DNA from: Hawksworthiomyces lignivorus
Taxonomy: Eukaryota > Ascomycota > Sordariomycetes > Ophiostomatales > Ophiostomataceae
DNA: 64,000 nt
Assembly: GCA_002917075.1 (NCBI GenBank)
Contig: NTMA01000025.1
Location: forward strand, 372,001-436,000
Direction: 5' to 3'
Shown here piece by piece: positions 43,137 through 54,565 of the stretch. The position numbers were made by a program, and so were the translations under genes. The notes beneath the pieces are model-generated. The model was not told where the DNA came from. It ran no database searches and was given only the letters and a program-made list of their open reading frames with translations. How positions within the stretch are numbered: position 1 is the stretch's first letter; every line of letters starts with the position of its first letter.

Positions 43137-45041
43137 GTACCATGGACAATGTATCCTTAGGAGTGTAGGCGTTGCTTAATATTCTTATTCTTGTTATCCA
43201 GGTTCGAATTCAACGTTTCCATTGACCGCAAGAGAAGAGCAGCGAAGATAAGTCTTGACAGAATAGCAAATATTCCAAAGTACTGCACTGAGGAGACTGC
43301 GTTTTATAAGGAAGTTGGCATTAATAGATGTTGCGCTTCGATGTTCATCATTCTAGGCAGCAGAGCATTCTTAATGACCCAGATGCATGATCTTCCGGGA
43401 TGAAGTAATGTAATGATGGGTCAGCACCTCTCGTCCCCGCTTGTAGATGTACAATTCAAGTATTGCATTAATTGGCATTGGAAGCATTAGTACCTGTCAC
43501 CGATTGGAATGAGGCTTTTCGTAAAATGTGGTACACAGATTCCTCTGTTGGAAGAGGGTAGCATCGCCGTGCGAGGTATTCTTTGGTTTACCTTCCTGTT
43601 TAGGTACGTGATGCACGTTTAAAAAAAGGGATATTGTGGTTGGTCAAAGGGGAGTTGGTTGCCTGAATTATATGCAAGATAACGATCCATACAATTAGTC
43701 ACGCACTGTGGGAAGTGATTCTATATTGTTAATGTGATGAACAACTAACTTGGGAGCGAGAAGAAATTGATCATATTACGTGGGTCAAAATGCTGACCAG
43801 CTTCCCATACTTCAATTTTCTTTGTGCTTCTACCTTCAATCTGTTCCCCCCTTTCACTCTTCTCATATTCATATACGAATTAGCCCATAATAAACACCAT
43901 TCTCACACTGGCCAATGCATGAATATATTCTTGGTAATGGTAGGTAGCTGGCTGATTCTAAAGAAACCATATACCACTGTTTATTCGGTATAAACTAAAA
44001 TGTGCATTTGGCATGCTCAGTTATTAAGTTAGAAAGTTTTTTTAAATATTCGCAAATCATCGTAATTTCCAAGCACCATGAGCCGACCTGAGGTTGATGT
44101 GGTGCGAAGTCCTTTGTCTGCAAGCCTTACACTTCTTAGTGAGCAAGTGGGTATCCTCAAAGTAGCATCGTCTAGAATTATGCTATATGGAGAACGCACG
44201 CCGGCATGACTGGTATAGCATCTATTGGTGTCTTTATGATAGCGCTACTGATGCACTACACCCTAGTCCTACTACGTGCCGTAACCAAGCGCATAGAAGA
44301 AATTGTATGGACGATATGCAAGGAATGCGAATCCGTGGGGTACGACGAATGATCTTGTACAAGTGTGCTTGATGCAGCAGGCCCCAATTAAGCGGTGCAC
44401 TTTACGAAAAAGAATTTAGTCGCTTAGACGTCGAATAGAAAGCTACTATGAACTTCACTTTCTGGAATATGCCACACTGGATGAGAACTGTAAGTTATTT
44501 TGAGCAGATATTGCTACAGACCCAGATTCAGTAATAGCGATGTTGGAAGTGCTGACAATGTTCTCAATAGAGGCATCTATCTACTGATCAGAATAGCACA
44601 CTAAATTGGTGCTGAAATAATTGCGAGCGGTCGTATTGCCTTCTTTATATCATTTAAAGCTTGTTCTCAGAATCTTACTTGCATACCCTGATGACAGATA
44701 GACATCTTGATATATTGTAATATTTCCTAAGTCTAGCCTCTACCCCTCAAGCTAGCATTTTCAAAACTCGTTGTTTTGTTTGCTAAAGCGTCTCCACCGG
44801 CGCGGTGACCCTTGCCTGAGCGATAGTTTGCCGTAAGCAGGGGGAGTTGACTGTCGATCCCGTCAGACGAGAAACCCGTTGAGAGGCTGAATTCGCTTCA
44901 AAATGAGGGGTAAAGAAAGTGAAATAAGCAAAGCAGAGACTGTAGAGATACAATTGTCGAAAATAGACACGTATATGAAACTGTCCAAAAATTACAACAT
45001 CTCACATTTCAACATCTTGTCATAATATCCAGCTTACCATT
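43137..45041. other. Long AT-rich intergenic stretch
   Basis: 1.9 kb. A 48-codon plus-strand frame (44206-44352) encodes a hydrophobic helix followed by a charged tail; see findings. YTCCACCGG lies at 44792-44800 and GGGGTAAAG near 44907. Otherwise nothing supported. Confidence 0.5.
44792..44800 (+). promoter_or_regulatory. YTCCACCGG motif, copy 5
   Basis: CTCCACCGG about 245 bp upstream of the DUF4267 gene. Confidence 0.25.
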
Positions 45042-45467
45042 ATGACTTCGTTTTCGCCGATAGCTTCATATATCGCAGGTGCTGCATGCATCGGCCTTAG
45101 CGTTCATGGCTTCACTATGCCGGCGCGAGAGTATCCCCGCTTCGGCTTGCCGTTTGAGTCTGTGACACGAACAACCACCAGAGAGAGCAAAAAGAACAGC
45201 AATTCTCTCACAGCAGGCACCATATCTCCGCTAATACATGTCAAAAATATTCGAGAACTCACCTACGGTGTGGCTCTTATTGCTTTGCAGTACCAGGGAA
45301 ACGATGCAGCCATCACTACAATGCTTTATGTTCTCGGGATTGCGGCACTTGGGGATGGCTTCCTCATATGGCTGCACGGCGGAGAGAAGCTGCGATACAC
45401 AGCCGTGAACCACTGGATAGCTTTTATTGTGTTAACTGGGTGGGCTTGGTGGAGAGCTGGGTATTGA
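45042..45467 (+). CDS. DUF4267-type small membrane protein
   Basis: 141 aa, single exon, ATG 45042. Four hydrophobic stretches are visible: SYIAGAACIGLSVHGF (about 8-23), ELTYGVALIALQYQG (about 71-85), TTMLYVLGIAALGDGFLIWLHGG (about 91-113) and HWIAFIVLTGWAWWRAGY (about 123-140). The order, with a non-membrane NIRELTYG segment before helix 2 and GDGFLIWLHG in helix 3, matches the fungal DUF4267 family, whose function is unknown. Such genes are often near secondary-metabolism or catabolic genes. It is transcribed away from the C2H2 regulator's 3' end. Confidence 0.75.
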   Translation: MTSFSPIASYIAGAACIGLSVHGFTMPAREYPRFGLPFESVTRTTTRESKKNSNSLTAGTISPLIHVKNIRELTYGVALIALQYQGNDAAITTMLYVLGIAALGDGFLIWLHGGEKLRYTAVNHWIAFIVLTGWAWWRAGY

Positions 45468-46038
45468 TGAATTCTTATCCATACTTGAGAATTTTGCCTG
45501 GAGTATTCAGCTTCTAGGACCGGTTTCTTCGAAAAACATCATTGCGTTAGATCACGGATGGGTTGGAGTTCTTCTTTTTACTATATGTATTTTGTTTAGA
45601 GTATAGAAACCGCGAGTGCTGGTAGTGGGACTAAGAAGTCTTCTGCATTACCGTCTTGCTGCTTGAGTTGCTGCTTGCTGCAAGCATTACACTTCTGCGA
45701 GATTCACCTAATACAGGCAAATCTATAAATTCATCGCATTTTCCATATCTAAAAACTTCGAATTATTTACTGAAACTTCCAGGAATTTAACCTCTCATCG
45801 CGTGTTGGAAATTGTCAACGAGTTGTTTTCAGTAGCCATTGATGAAATTCAATAAAAATAGTGCGTACATCTAATATGAAATTAATATGAAATTTAAAAC
45901 ATGAGAATTTTCGTAGCCTTCCAGCGTGTCCAATTTCGATTTTCTTTTCCAACTTTTTACGTGATCTGTATATTTTGTGGCTGCCAACCTCTGGATCTTC
46001 TGAAAGGTCCCCTGTAGCTGAGCGTATATCAATACATA
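45468..46038. other. Intergenic, convergent gene ends
   Basis: 571 bp between the DUF4267 gene and the 3' end of the regulator. Nothing seen. Confidence 0.6.
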
Positions 46039-48809
46039 TTAGTCTCCTGTGCTTAGTTTCTTAGCCACAATATACAAGCCCGCCCCAATTGTGTGCACCA
46101 TCTCAAAAACATGAAATCCCTTGAAAGTTTCGGCCCACAGCTGCATAGTCGAAGCGCCGAGGCGCCGGATGCGAACGGCAAGATCCTGTCCCTCTGAGAG
46201 GTCGACCAAGTCAGCCAGCTCGGTCTCGCGAACAAGGATCTTGCACATGTTCAGCAGCGTGATCTCGTCCCGGCGCAGCGCCGCGGCGCCAGAGATCTCG
46301 ACTGTACTGGCCAAGGCCTGGAGCCAGTGCGTGAGCAGGAAGGCGCACTCTAGGTTGCAGAGCGAGTGCTGGATGCTCCAGTTTAGCGTCTGCGTGCGCG
46401 CCACAAACGCGATGCCGACGCGGACCGGCACGCTGAGCGCGTAGATGCACTGCAGGACGGCGCGGTCCAGGTGCGGCGACCTGTCGTGGACGTCGATCTT
46501 GACGCGCTCAAACGCCTCCGCAATAGCCGACGGGTCGCGCGTCAGCAGCTGCCGGTTGGGCCCGATGTGGGCGTTCAGCCGGATGTAGGCGAGGCGCAGC
46601 ACCGCCGTCGAGTTGAAACCCAGCGGGCCCTTGGGCGACGAGGGGTCCATGGTGGACTCATGCGTAGCCTCCCAGGACTCCTGCCAGAGGCGCAGCGCCA
46701 ACTCCATGCGCTTGACAAACTCGGCCGGCAGGGAGGCGTCGGAGTCGGGCACGCTGGTCGAGGCGCTGCGGGCAAAGAAGATCTGCTGCACAAGGCCCTG
46801 GATGAGCGCGTAGTTGCCAAAGGCCGACACTTCGCCTTCTTGGTGCACAGGTCGCCCAGAAAAAAGCTGCTCCAGCGTCTGCCGAAAGGGGCGATCGAGC
46901 AGGCGCTCAGACGCTCGCGCATGGGACCATTCCGACTCGTTTACGGCGTTCCAGGCGGCGCCGGAAGCCGGCAGTTTGATGCCCAGCTCCTGGCTCAGGA
47001 TCATGGGCGGGACATCGAAAGCGATCGACTGCAGGCAAAAAATTATGTAGGCGACTAGGAGCGTTCGGCGACGCCCTTCATCGCGGACCCAGGCCTCCCA
47101 TGTCGTAGAGCCCGACTCCGGTAGTTCCGCATTGGCAATACCGCACTCACGAACTAGCATCGCTACTTGACTGGCCATGGAAAGAGCATTGCGCACTACA
47201 GCACGGTCGCTCCAGGATGTCATGGCCATGAGAGGTAGCATGGCCTGCAGCAGGCGCAGTGTTGCCGCTTCGTCGTAGTCAGCATCGTGCATATCCTGCA
47301 CATTGTGGATCGTGGGTCTGCTCATCGGCGAATTAACCCCTGCAATACCAGCGTAACCGGGTGATGAATTCGTGATCCGCTCCAAGTCTGAATCGCTTCG
47401 CTGATTCAGCCGCCAGGTAATAATCACCCATGCGGTGCTATAGAGTTCGTAGCCCTTGGCATGCTCAAATCTGTACAATGCGCCGACAGAGGCAAGGGAA
47501 AGGATCAATTCAATGTCTAGGTCCGCTGCTCGTATAGTGGGCGGATGTAAAAACGGCAGATGTGCGTGAAACCCGCGAAAGTAGCCCTCTAAAAAGCGGG
47601 ACAGGGAGTGACGTGGTGGAAGAGTAAATGAAGGCGGTAGAATGGCACTATGTGCCGCTAGGTTCTCTTGGATTTGCTTGTATTCGCTCGCCGTTATCCT
47701 CCATGGACGAACAGTCGAGTTTTGGTGAGCTCCTGTAAAAGGCTGGTAGGCCGGTCCAGCATCACCACTAGGTGGATCAGCAGAGCTCGCATCCCCAGCA
47801 GGCTCAAGCGATGGAAGGCGTGAAAGAAGGGGCTGTGTTAAAGCTCCATTTGGAAGCGACTGTGAAGAGTGCTGCTCGCTATGCTCAGCCGGCGGCGGTA
47901 AGCCAATGCCACTGTCACCGAAGCGAGGGTGCAAGGATTGTAATAAATTTTGATTGGAGAGGGATGTTTCGTTATCAAGAAATGAAGGAGGAAAGAAAGA
48001 TCCTTGTATATCTTCCCAGAGAAAATCAAACTCTGGTTCGTCAAATCCGCCATGAAATGGGTCTGGAGGTTCTGTCAGGCTAATCATATGAGAAAGGGCG
48101 GCATTATTCATCGCATCACCGGAGGCATCGGCGACGGCGAAATCTTGAGAAGGAAGGGGCTCGCGAGCAATAAAATGCGGTTGAGGTGGTTGCATAGTCT
48201 CTATAGATTCAACTATTTGTGCAGGAATAGTAGGGTCGTGATGATTTTGTTCCACAGCAAGGCTCCCTGGCAAGCTGCCTTCATGCTCCAGCCGTGGCTC
48301 TCGCTCATTCTCTGAGAAAGCATAAGCTAGATTTCTTTCCGCATCCTGGGAGTCGATTAACGCGTCCGATTCCCGGATGGCATCCAAAGGCCGAGCCAGG
48401 TTACCGGATGCCTCCTCAGACCCGTGTGCCTGGCGTTGATGGCGGGACAAGAGGTCTCTGAAACGTGGTCGCCAACATGCGTCAGTTGTGCCACTGTGCT
48501 TGATATCAAAAGAAGAGAAAAGGGTTGGAAGGTCTTAAAGCCAGAAGGAAACATAATGGTGAGCATAACTAGAAAATCAGGTGTTTGCTAATCACATACT
48601 GCCTCGAGAATCGCTGGCTGCAAAAACAGCTGAAAGGTTTTTCTCCAGTGTCTGTAGATATGTAAGTTAGTAAGAATACCATAACAAGAATGCGACCATT
48701 GGGGTGACTTACGGGTCCGCTCATGACGCTGGAGATGTTCCAGTCGCCGGAAAGGCTTGTCGCAATACTTGCAAGGGGCGACACGGGTACGGGGGCGGCC
48801 ACGGCCCAT
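46039..48809 (-). CDS. C2H2 zinc-finger transcription factor with fungal-specific regulatory domain
   Basis: Three exons: 48809-48713, 48651-48600 and 48457-46039; introns 61 and 142 bp; 855 aa. Two N-terminal fingers are assembled across the splices: finger 1 C13-x2-C16-x12-H29-x3-H33, the linker HTGEKPF, and finger 2 C41-x1-C43-x12-H56-x4-H61 (FSCFCSQRFSRQDLLSRHQRQAH), the CxC form common in this fungal class. A disordered acidic region (about 65-320) follows. The fungal_trans domain starts near SRFLEGYFRGFHAHLPFLHPPTIRA and includes WIITWRLN and LLQAMLPLMAMTSW. It is a nuclear DNA-binding regulator, probably local: it is divergent from the polyol-type dehydrogenase at 49967 and centred among the block 2 enzymes. 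The third exon is GC-rich in its second half. Confidence 0.9.
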
Positions 48810-49966
48810 GGACACTTAACGGGCGGATAACACCACCATCCGGGTACTTTGTGGTATTTTAGGGGCCGAGTTCCGAGAGGAGCACTGCCACAATCACGGC
48901 TTCCGGCGTCGCGGCACGGCAAGCTGAGTACCTCCACGACGTCAAATGCGAGCGGAGGCTGGGATTGCCTCTGTATTGTGGAGACAGCAGCTCGAATCGG
49001 AATCTTGCCGAAGAGCAGATTGGGGTTCTATGCAAAAAAGTGTTTAATCTTGTTTCCACATCAAGAGATGTTCTCGTCATCTCAGCATTGGCACTGCTCT
49101 AGTCGGCCCCGTTGTTGGAGGAATATCATCTACGAGCTATCAAAACCTGGAGAAAAGTCAAACTACGAAGAAATTACGTGGGCAGAGAGCAAATGCGGGG
49201 TTGGTGACCATCTGACTTGACTAGCGAGGCAATTCAGGGACATGGTGAGTACAAAAGAGGTTACGATGAGATATAATTTTTTACTAGGGGCCTCGGCGTA
49301 GTGACATGTGGAACCGGAATCCCTTTCCCGCCCTAGCACCTGTTACAGGAATCCCCCCAAGCCAAAGAGACATGAACGAATTGTCAATGTTAGGATTCTG
49401 GTCTGGATTCTAAGCTGGTGCTCGAGTCTAGATATATATGTTGGCTCCGAAACGGGGCTTAACGGTGCAATTGCCGCCGTCGGGGCACCGTAGAAGATGT
49501 GTACCAAGCAAGTCATTAGCTCTATTTAATGGGAAATCAGTTTTCTATTGATCGATTTTCTTCTCCACGAGTTGAAATTCAACCCCAGAACCCCAGGTGC
49601 CCACCTACCCCAACAAGCCTTTCTCCGCTTCTAGATTACCATCTCCATACTATCTCCACATCGCATACCACTTTAACCTCAGAAAGGTGGTCATCAGTTT
49701 TGAACAAATTGCTAGACTCCAAAGTTCAATCGCCGAGGGGATTAATCAAAAGAGAACTCTTATGGAAGTTCTGTATTCATAACGGCCAAGGAAAGTGATT
49801 GTGATAAGGAGAGGTCGGCAATTACCCACATTAACACGTATCACCACACGCTTGATTAGAACCTTCGTTCTTACGTTTATACGAAGGTACCAACACAAAG
49901 GAAAGAAAGAGAAAAAGAAAAAGAGGAAAAACATTAAAATAGTCAGAGTGTTGTGAACTTCCAAAA
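48810..49966. promoter_or_regulatory. Divergent promoter region, C2H2 regulator / zinc dehydrogenase
   Basis: 1.16 kb between divergent starts. Several short frames (for example a 123-codon one at 48849-49220) lack any domain and are not called. An A-rich stretch lies just 5' of the dehydrogenase (about 49905-49940). Confidence 0.45.
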
Positions 49967-51142
49967 ATGTCAGGAAAATGTACTATGAAAGCAGTGGTGT
50001 TCAAGGGAGTTGGCAAGGTGGCTACAGAGCAACGCCCAATCCCTGTAATTCAAGAACCGGGAGATGCAATCCTCAAGGTAACTACAGCGGCGCTCTGTGG
50101 CAGTGATCTCCACTGGTATCGCGGCCATCAGAATATCCCAACGGATTTTATTCCAGGCCATGAATTTGTTGGCATTATCCAAGAGCTAGGGAAGGATGTC
50201 AAGGGCTTCAAAGTTGGCGACCTGGTTGTTGTATGTCATTCCAATTTTCTTGTTATGGACCTGGTGGAATTTAGCTTACATGACTTAGGCATCCTTTTCA
50301 ACACAATGTGGCAATTGCTTTTATTGTGCAAGAAAACAGACAAGCCGCTGCGCTAACAGCATTCTTTTCGGTAAGTTATACTCCGCATATTTAAGACGTG
50401 CTCAAAGTGCTGACACGCCTTCAAAGGTAACAGTGCGCCTGGAAGTGTCGATGGCGGCCAAGCCGAATACGTGCGAGTTCCGTACGCGAGCTCGACCCTG
50501 ACGATTGCACCGCCGTCCATTCAGGAACGTCTGCTTGTCTTAATGGGTGACATCTTTCCCACCGGTTACTTCTGCGCCTCCCGATTTTTGAAGAACTTGC
50601 CGGCTGCAGAAGCCAAGTCGACGGTTACCGCTGTCGTGGGCTGCGGGCCAGTTGGAATTTGCGCCATCACCGCAGCTCTCACGTGGTGCGACACCGTATT
50701 TGCCATAGACATGGTCCCCGAGCGGCTTGCCGAGGCGGAACGTATTGGAGCTAAGCCTCTGCTGCTCAGCGATAATCCCGCAGCCGCAATTAAGGCTGCT
50801 ACGGAGGGGCGTGGTGCTGACGTAGCACTTGAAGTGGTGGGTTCCCCTGACTCCTTGCTTCTCTGCGTCGACATCGTAAGGCCGTTTGGAAATATCAGCA
50901 GCATTGGCCTGCATACCAAGGACATCACCCTGCACGGTCCGACTATGTATGGAAAAAACATCACCATAGCATGGGGACGATGCCCGGTGCGCGGTGTCTT
51001 CGATGATGCCCTGGCCTGCTTAGGGAAAGTTCAAGATAAAGTCGCCTTTTTGTGCGAGTGCCACATGTCGCTAGACGAGGCACAAAAGGCTTATGATCTC
51101 TTCGCCAACCGCAAAGTTCACAAAGTGCTACTTATTCCTTGA
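49967..51142 (+). CDS. Zinc-dependent dehydrogenase (sorbitol/threonine dehydrogenase-like MDR)
   Basis: Three exons: 49967-50230, 50289-50370 and 50427-51142; introns 58 and 56 bp; 353 aa. Catalytic zinc: C44 (LCGSDLHWYRGH) and H65-E66 (PGHEFVG). Structural zinc: C95, C98, C101 and C109 (QCGNCFYCARKQTSRC), contained in the 82-nt exon 2. The cofactor domain is VVGCGPVGICAI followed by FAIDMVPERL, where the Asp suggests NAD preference. It oxidises a secondary alcohol or polyol to a ketone or sugar. It differs from the alcohol dehydrogenase at 40443 (subfamily and gene structure), so it is not a local duplicate. It lies between the C2H2 regulator (divergent) and MBL 2 (convergent, 243 bp). Confidence 0.92.
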
Positions 51143-51385
51143 AGATAGAAATTGTCATTTTGATTTAGTGGCTCTACGTGACGACTTGAAATAAGAACGT
51201 TATTATTTTCACACAGTATATTGAGATGGGTTTTTCATGTGGCTCAGGACGTGATAATTTCTGTGTTTAATTAAGACTGTACATAACATGAGAATGAAAT
51301 TTAATGATTTGATATTAAATTGACTTGGTCCGACTTAAACCATCACGAGTCTTCAACATATCGTATTCATAAAGCGAGGGTCCCG

Positions 51386-52787
51386 TCAAGCTTCAATAAA
51401 TCCCGCGCCTTCCTTCCAAGTAATTATTTTACCTTCACGCCGTAATCCAACAACCAGTGGATCACGGCCAGGTCGATTGCCGTCCTTGGGCAGCTCGTTG
51501 AGGAACGCCCAGCGTGATTTGTCTCCATATCCTTGCGCCTTCCAGTCATTGATATCGCGCTCTGGATGCTGGTTATACAGTGGCAGCAAATCGAAGAGAG
51601 CAGAGTCGTGCGCAAGACAAAGGAAGACATTTGGGTGGGCATCAAACAATTGCAACTTATCCATAGTCTTCTGCGCAACATCTCCAAACGAATAGGCACT
51701 ACCAGGATGAGTCGATATCTGATAAAAGGGTTCCGTCCGCACACGGTTCTGTGAGTTTGCAGCGGCAGCTGCTGGATGGTGGGTTGTGAAAGCCGAACAT
51801 GGGCATGGACTTGGATAGTAGCTATCAAGCTGCTCTGAAGGTATAATGGGTGGCAATGGTTTGTATGGCGATGGTCTTATTGCACCTGCATAATGACAAC
51901 AGTCGCCGCCCATCAAGACAAAAGTGTCTGGTGTTGTGCGAGCAAGCCCACAGATATGGCCTATGGCATGCTGCGATATTGTCAGCTTTGGCGGCTATGT
52001 TCGTGTTTCTCAATATGGTGTCGAAATACGCACCCCTGGAACTTCGAGAAGATAGAAAGAGCCGTCTCCAAAGTAGTCGCAGGCCCGAAATCCACCAATA
52101 GTCAACGGAAAGTCTGGCTCATGTACTCGATGCCCCCTAAGTTGGTGAGCAGCCACATTTTTTTCCAATTCTGATGATATGGTTTAAAACTCACTCTAGG
52201 TCGCTAGCAAGCACAAATCCGTTTGGGTCTGTTGGCCAGCCGGGCACAAAATTCTCAGTGAACCCTGGCCCAACAACAATATCTGTTTCAGAGAAGAATT
52301 TGGACCCATCTCCAATATGATCCCAATGCCAATGGCTCCAAACTATAGCCTCTGTTTGAACCATTGCATTAGCTTTAGGATGCACTATTGTACGCCGCTA
52401 ACGAAGTGTGAAGGTGGCTCGCCTAGGCCCCATACTTAGTCTAGACAGTTCAAATCCCGATGCCGTGAGGATTTCATCAACACCATAGTCTACTTCTAGG
52501 GCGGGAACATGTCCTCCAATCATCTTCTGAGTCTGCGGTGAGCCGTTCCAATAGTCCTTGCGAGCACCACAGTCAAAGAGGACGAATTCGGTTCCGGTGG
52601 AAGATTCATGTTCAATCATGAAACAAAAAGTTTTGAAATTTAGCTTCTCATGGCCAGGAATTATAGGCTGCACAAAAGCGAATGCGTCGCACACAAGACG
52701 AGTGGTCGTGTCGATAGCTCGCACACGTACTGTCTTCGCTGCTTTCGGTATGCCGAGGTCCGGCAACTGCTTCGGTTCGATGTCCAT
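51386..52787 (-). CDS. Metallo-beta-lactamase-fold lactonase-like hydrolase (MBL 2)
   Basis: Four exons: 52787-52436, 52351-52195, 52136-52034 and 51970-51386, joined in phase to 398 aa; introns 84, 58 and 63 bp. I start at ATG 52787 (MDIEPKQLPDLGIPKAAKTVRVRAID). Zinc-binding HxHxDH is H124-W-H126-W-D128-H129, formed just after intron 1. The other ligands are the EVPGHAIGH histidine (after intron 3), MGGDCCH and CLAHD near the C-terminus. The sequence [38 protein letters not shown] is characteristic of a fungal MBL subfamily of presumed lactonases. It differs from MBL 1 in intron content and an insertion around the Pro-rich PLPPIIPSEQL segment, so the two are old paralogues at most. Cytosolic. 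Confidence 0.88.
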
Positions 52788-53294
52788 TCGTTTAGAGGAG
52801 CAAGCTGTGAAGTTCTTGTGGCTGCTGAGAGAAGAGTGTGTTGATTGAGGGAATAGCAAACTGTCCCACCAAAGACACAGCGCTGGCGCGAATTTGAAGA
52901 TAAGGTTGCTATATATCTCTTTCCTACCCCAAACTCGTATGGGGTAAGGTTTCCCAGGCACGGGTGTCTTGATATGCGGGGGAGAGTGGAGATATATGGC
53001 TGGCCAGACCCCAGACACAAAGAATAAATAGCGATCTCGACAGCGGAACCTAAATCGATACATTTCAGAAAATTTTTTGCTTCATGGGGATTGTAAATTT
53101 TCCAGTGACATTTGATCGATGCCCATCTGTTTGTTATGTATTTCTAATTTACTCTTGCATCAAGTCAACCAGAAGCAAATAGAATGGTCTTAAAAGCCAT
53201 CTTTTGTCAATAATCTAACACTAATCCAGGTCGTTGTGTTGCTGAGCTCATGCTACATATGTCTAACAGTGATGTTGTGTTCCATTCCTGCTTG
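52788..53294. promoter_or_regulatory. Promoter region of MBL 2
   Basis: 507 bp. An inverted repeat, TACCCC and GGGGTA separated by 10 bp, lies at about 52925-52946. Otherwise nothing. Confidence 0.4.
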
Positions 53295-54177
53295 TCAGTT
53301 CGCTTTTGAAAGAAATTTATCTTGCACCTCACGCACACGCTTCCGTATCCGCATCTCTTCTGTTGATAGCGGCTTCATGAGTGCACCTGCCGTGCGCGTA
53401 TACCACACATCTTCACTGGGACGCACAAAATACACAATACGGTTTCCGTGGGCTGCACCTTTCGGGAGACTGGTGTCGATATGTGGTCCAGCAGGCTCTG
53501 GGGTGAGCCCCGCGCTAAATACCGAGAGAGCGGCTCCAAAGAGCACGAGCGCTTCGTCACATCGATCAGTGCTTACGATAATAGTCTAAGAAAGACATTA
53601 GAATATGGACCTAAGACGCAAGAGATTCAAGTGCGGAAGTAGCTGACCAGTGTTGACCATTCGTTTGAGACTGGGTTCTCTGCACTGACAAGCCTTAGCT
53701 CGTCCGCTCCAGGCGCAAGAAACTCGTGCATTTCCGACAGATACTTTTCCCACGGAAGCTCAAGTGCGTGTGAGATATTGTTGAGGACCAAATGGGCCAA
53801 TTTATGTAGAGCAAGCATCACTCGTTCATCCTCTGCAGAATTGGAGCCAGTCTGCTGTGTGAGTTCAGCTTTCTTCAAGCGAAGCTCTTTCGTCTGTGGA
53901 ATTAGCATCATTGCGCCCAGCGAAAATAAATCTCATGATTCATGGAGCTCACACTGGTCTCATAATGTTGGAAGGCATTTGCGTCTGTCGTTGGTATGCC
54001 TACAACTAAGAGGCCTTGGCCACTAGATGCGCATATCTCTCGTATTTTAGGCAATGCGCTGAAGTCCGCAAGAGACGGATAGTTGATGGCAGGGAGCGCA
54101 GACATGTCTCTCTCTTTGTTGAGAAATCTGTACTTCAGACTTGGACGTGATGGCCGCCGGTGGTCTAATGCGATCAT
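53295..54177 (-). CDS. Unrecognised three-exon gene, about 253 aa
   Basis: Exons 54177-53953, 53893-53648 and 53585-53295. Splice sites (GTGAGC..CACAG and GTCAGC..CTTAG) keep phase, which supports a real gene. The start is uncertain: ATG 54177 or the internal ATG 54105 (MSALPAINYPSLADFSALPKIREI). Visible features: an N-terminal alpha/beta-looking segment (SGQGLLVVGIPTT), a helical middle (LALHKLAHLVLNNISHALELPWEKYLSEMHEF), a hydrophobic stretch LVLFGAALSVFSAGL, a GPHIDTSLPKG loop with potential His/Asp ligands, and a basic C-terminus (RIRKRVREVQDKF). There is no signal peptide and no family I can name. It is divergent from the Old Yellow Enzyme gene with a shared 388-bp promoter region, so it may act on the same compound. 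Confidence 0.6.
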
Positions 54178-54565
54178 ACACCTGGTGACTTTTAATATCT
54201 GCACTCCCCAGAATGTGCGCCTCCACTAGCTGCGCAGTTATGGATTGAAGGGAGAAAGAGGGGGTTAGCGCATGCACACATGCATAGCTGTATGTTGGAG
54301 AAAAAAATGAGCTGAAACTTATGACCTATTACGCCAAATTGCTTGGCTAACATACAACTTTTATTTTCCCCAATTTTCCTTTTAAGCTTATTCCTCGGCG
54401 TAGTTACATGGAGAAAGAGAGACAATGCGCTCGTTACTATTGGCATACACTTGCCCAGGGCATGGTTAAAATCTTCCATTAGAACGGGATTGTCTGCACC
54501 GTATTGCGCACGATTGACTCCCACTTTGCTAACGCAAAGACTTCCGGGGAAAGGCGACAATAGCC
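54178..54565. promoter_or_regulatory. Divergent promoter region, unknown gene / Old Yellow Enzyme
   Basis: 388 bp between divergent starts; no distinctive repeat noticed. Confidence 0.45.

Noticed and set aside
46471..47058. 195-codon plus-strand open frame
   Set aside because: Antisense to the C2H2 regulator's GC-rich third exon; Arg/Val/Gly-rich composition typical of a shadow frame.
48849..49220. 123-codon plus-strand frame between the C2H2 regulator and the dehydrogenase
   Set aside because: Composition and lack of motifs suggest chance; the region is the expected divergent promoter.
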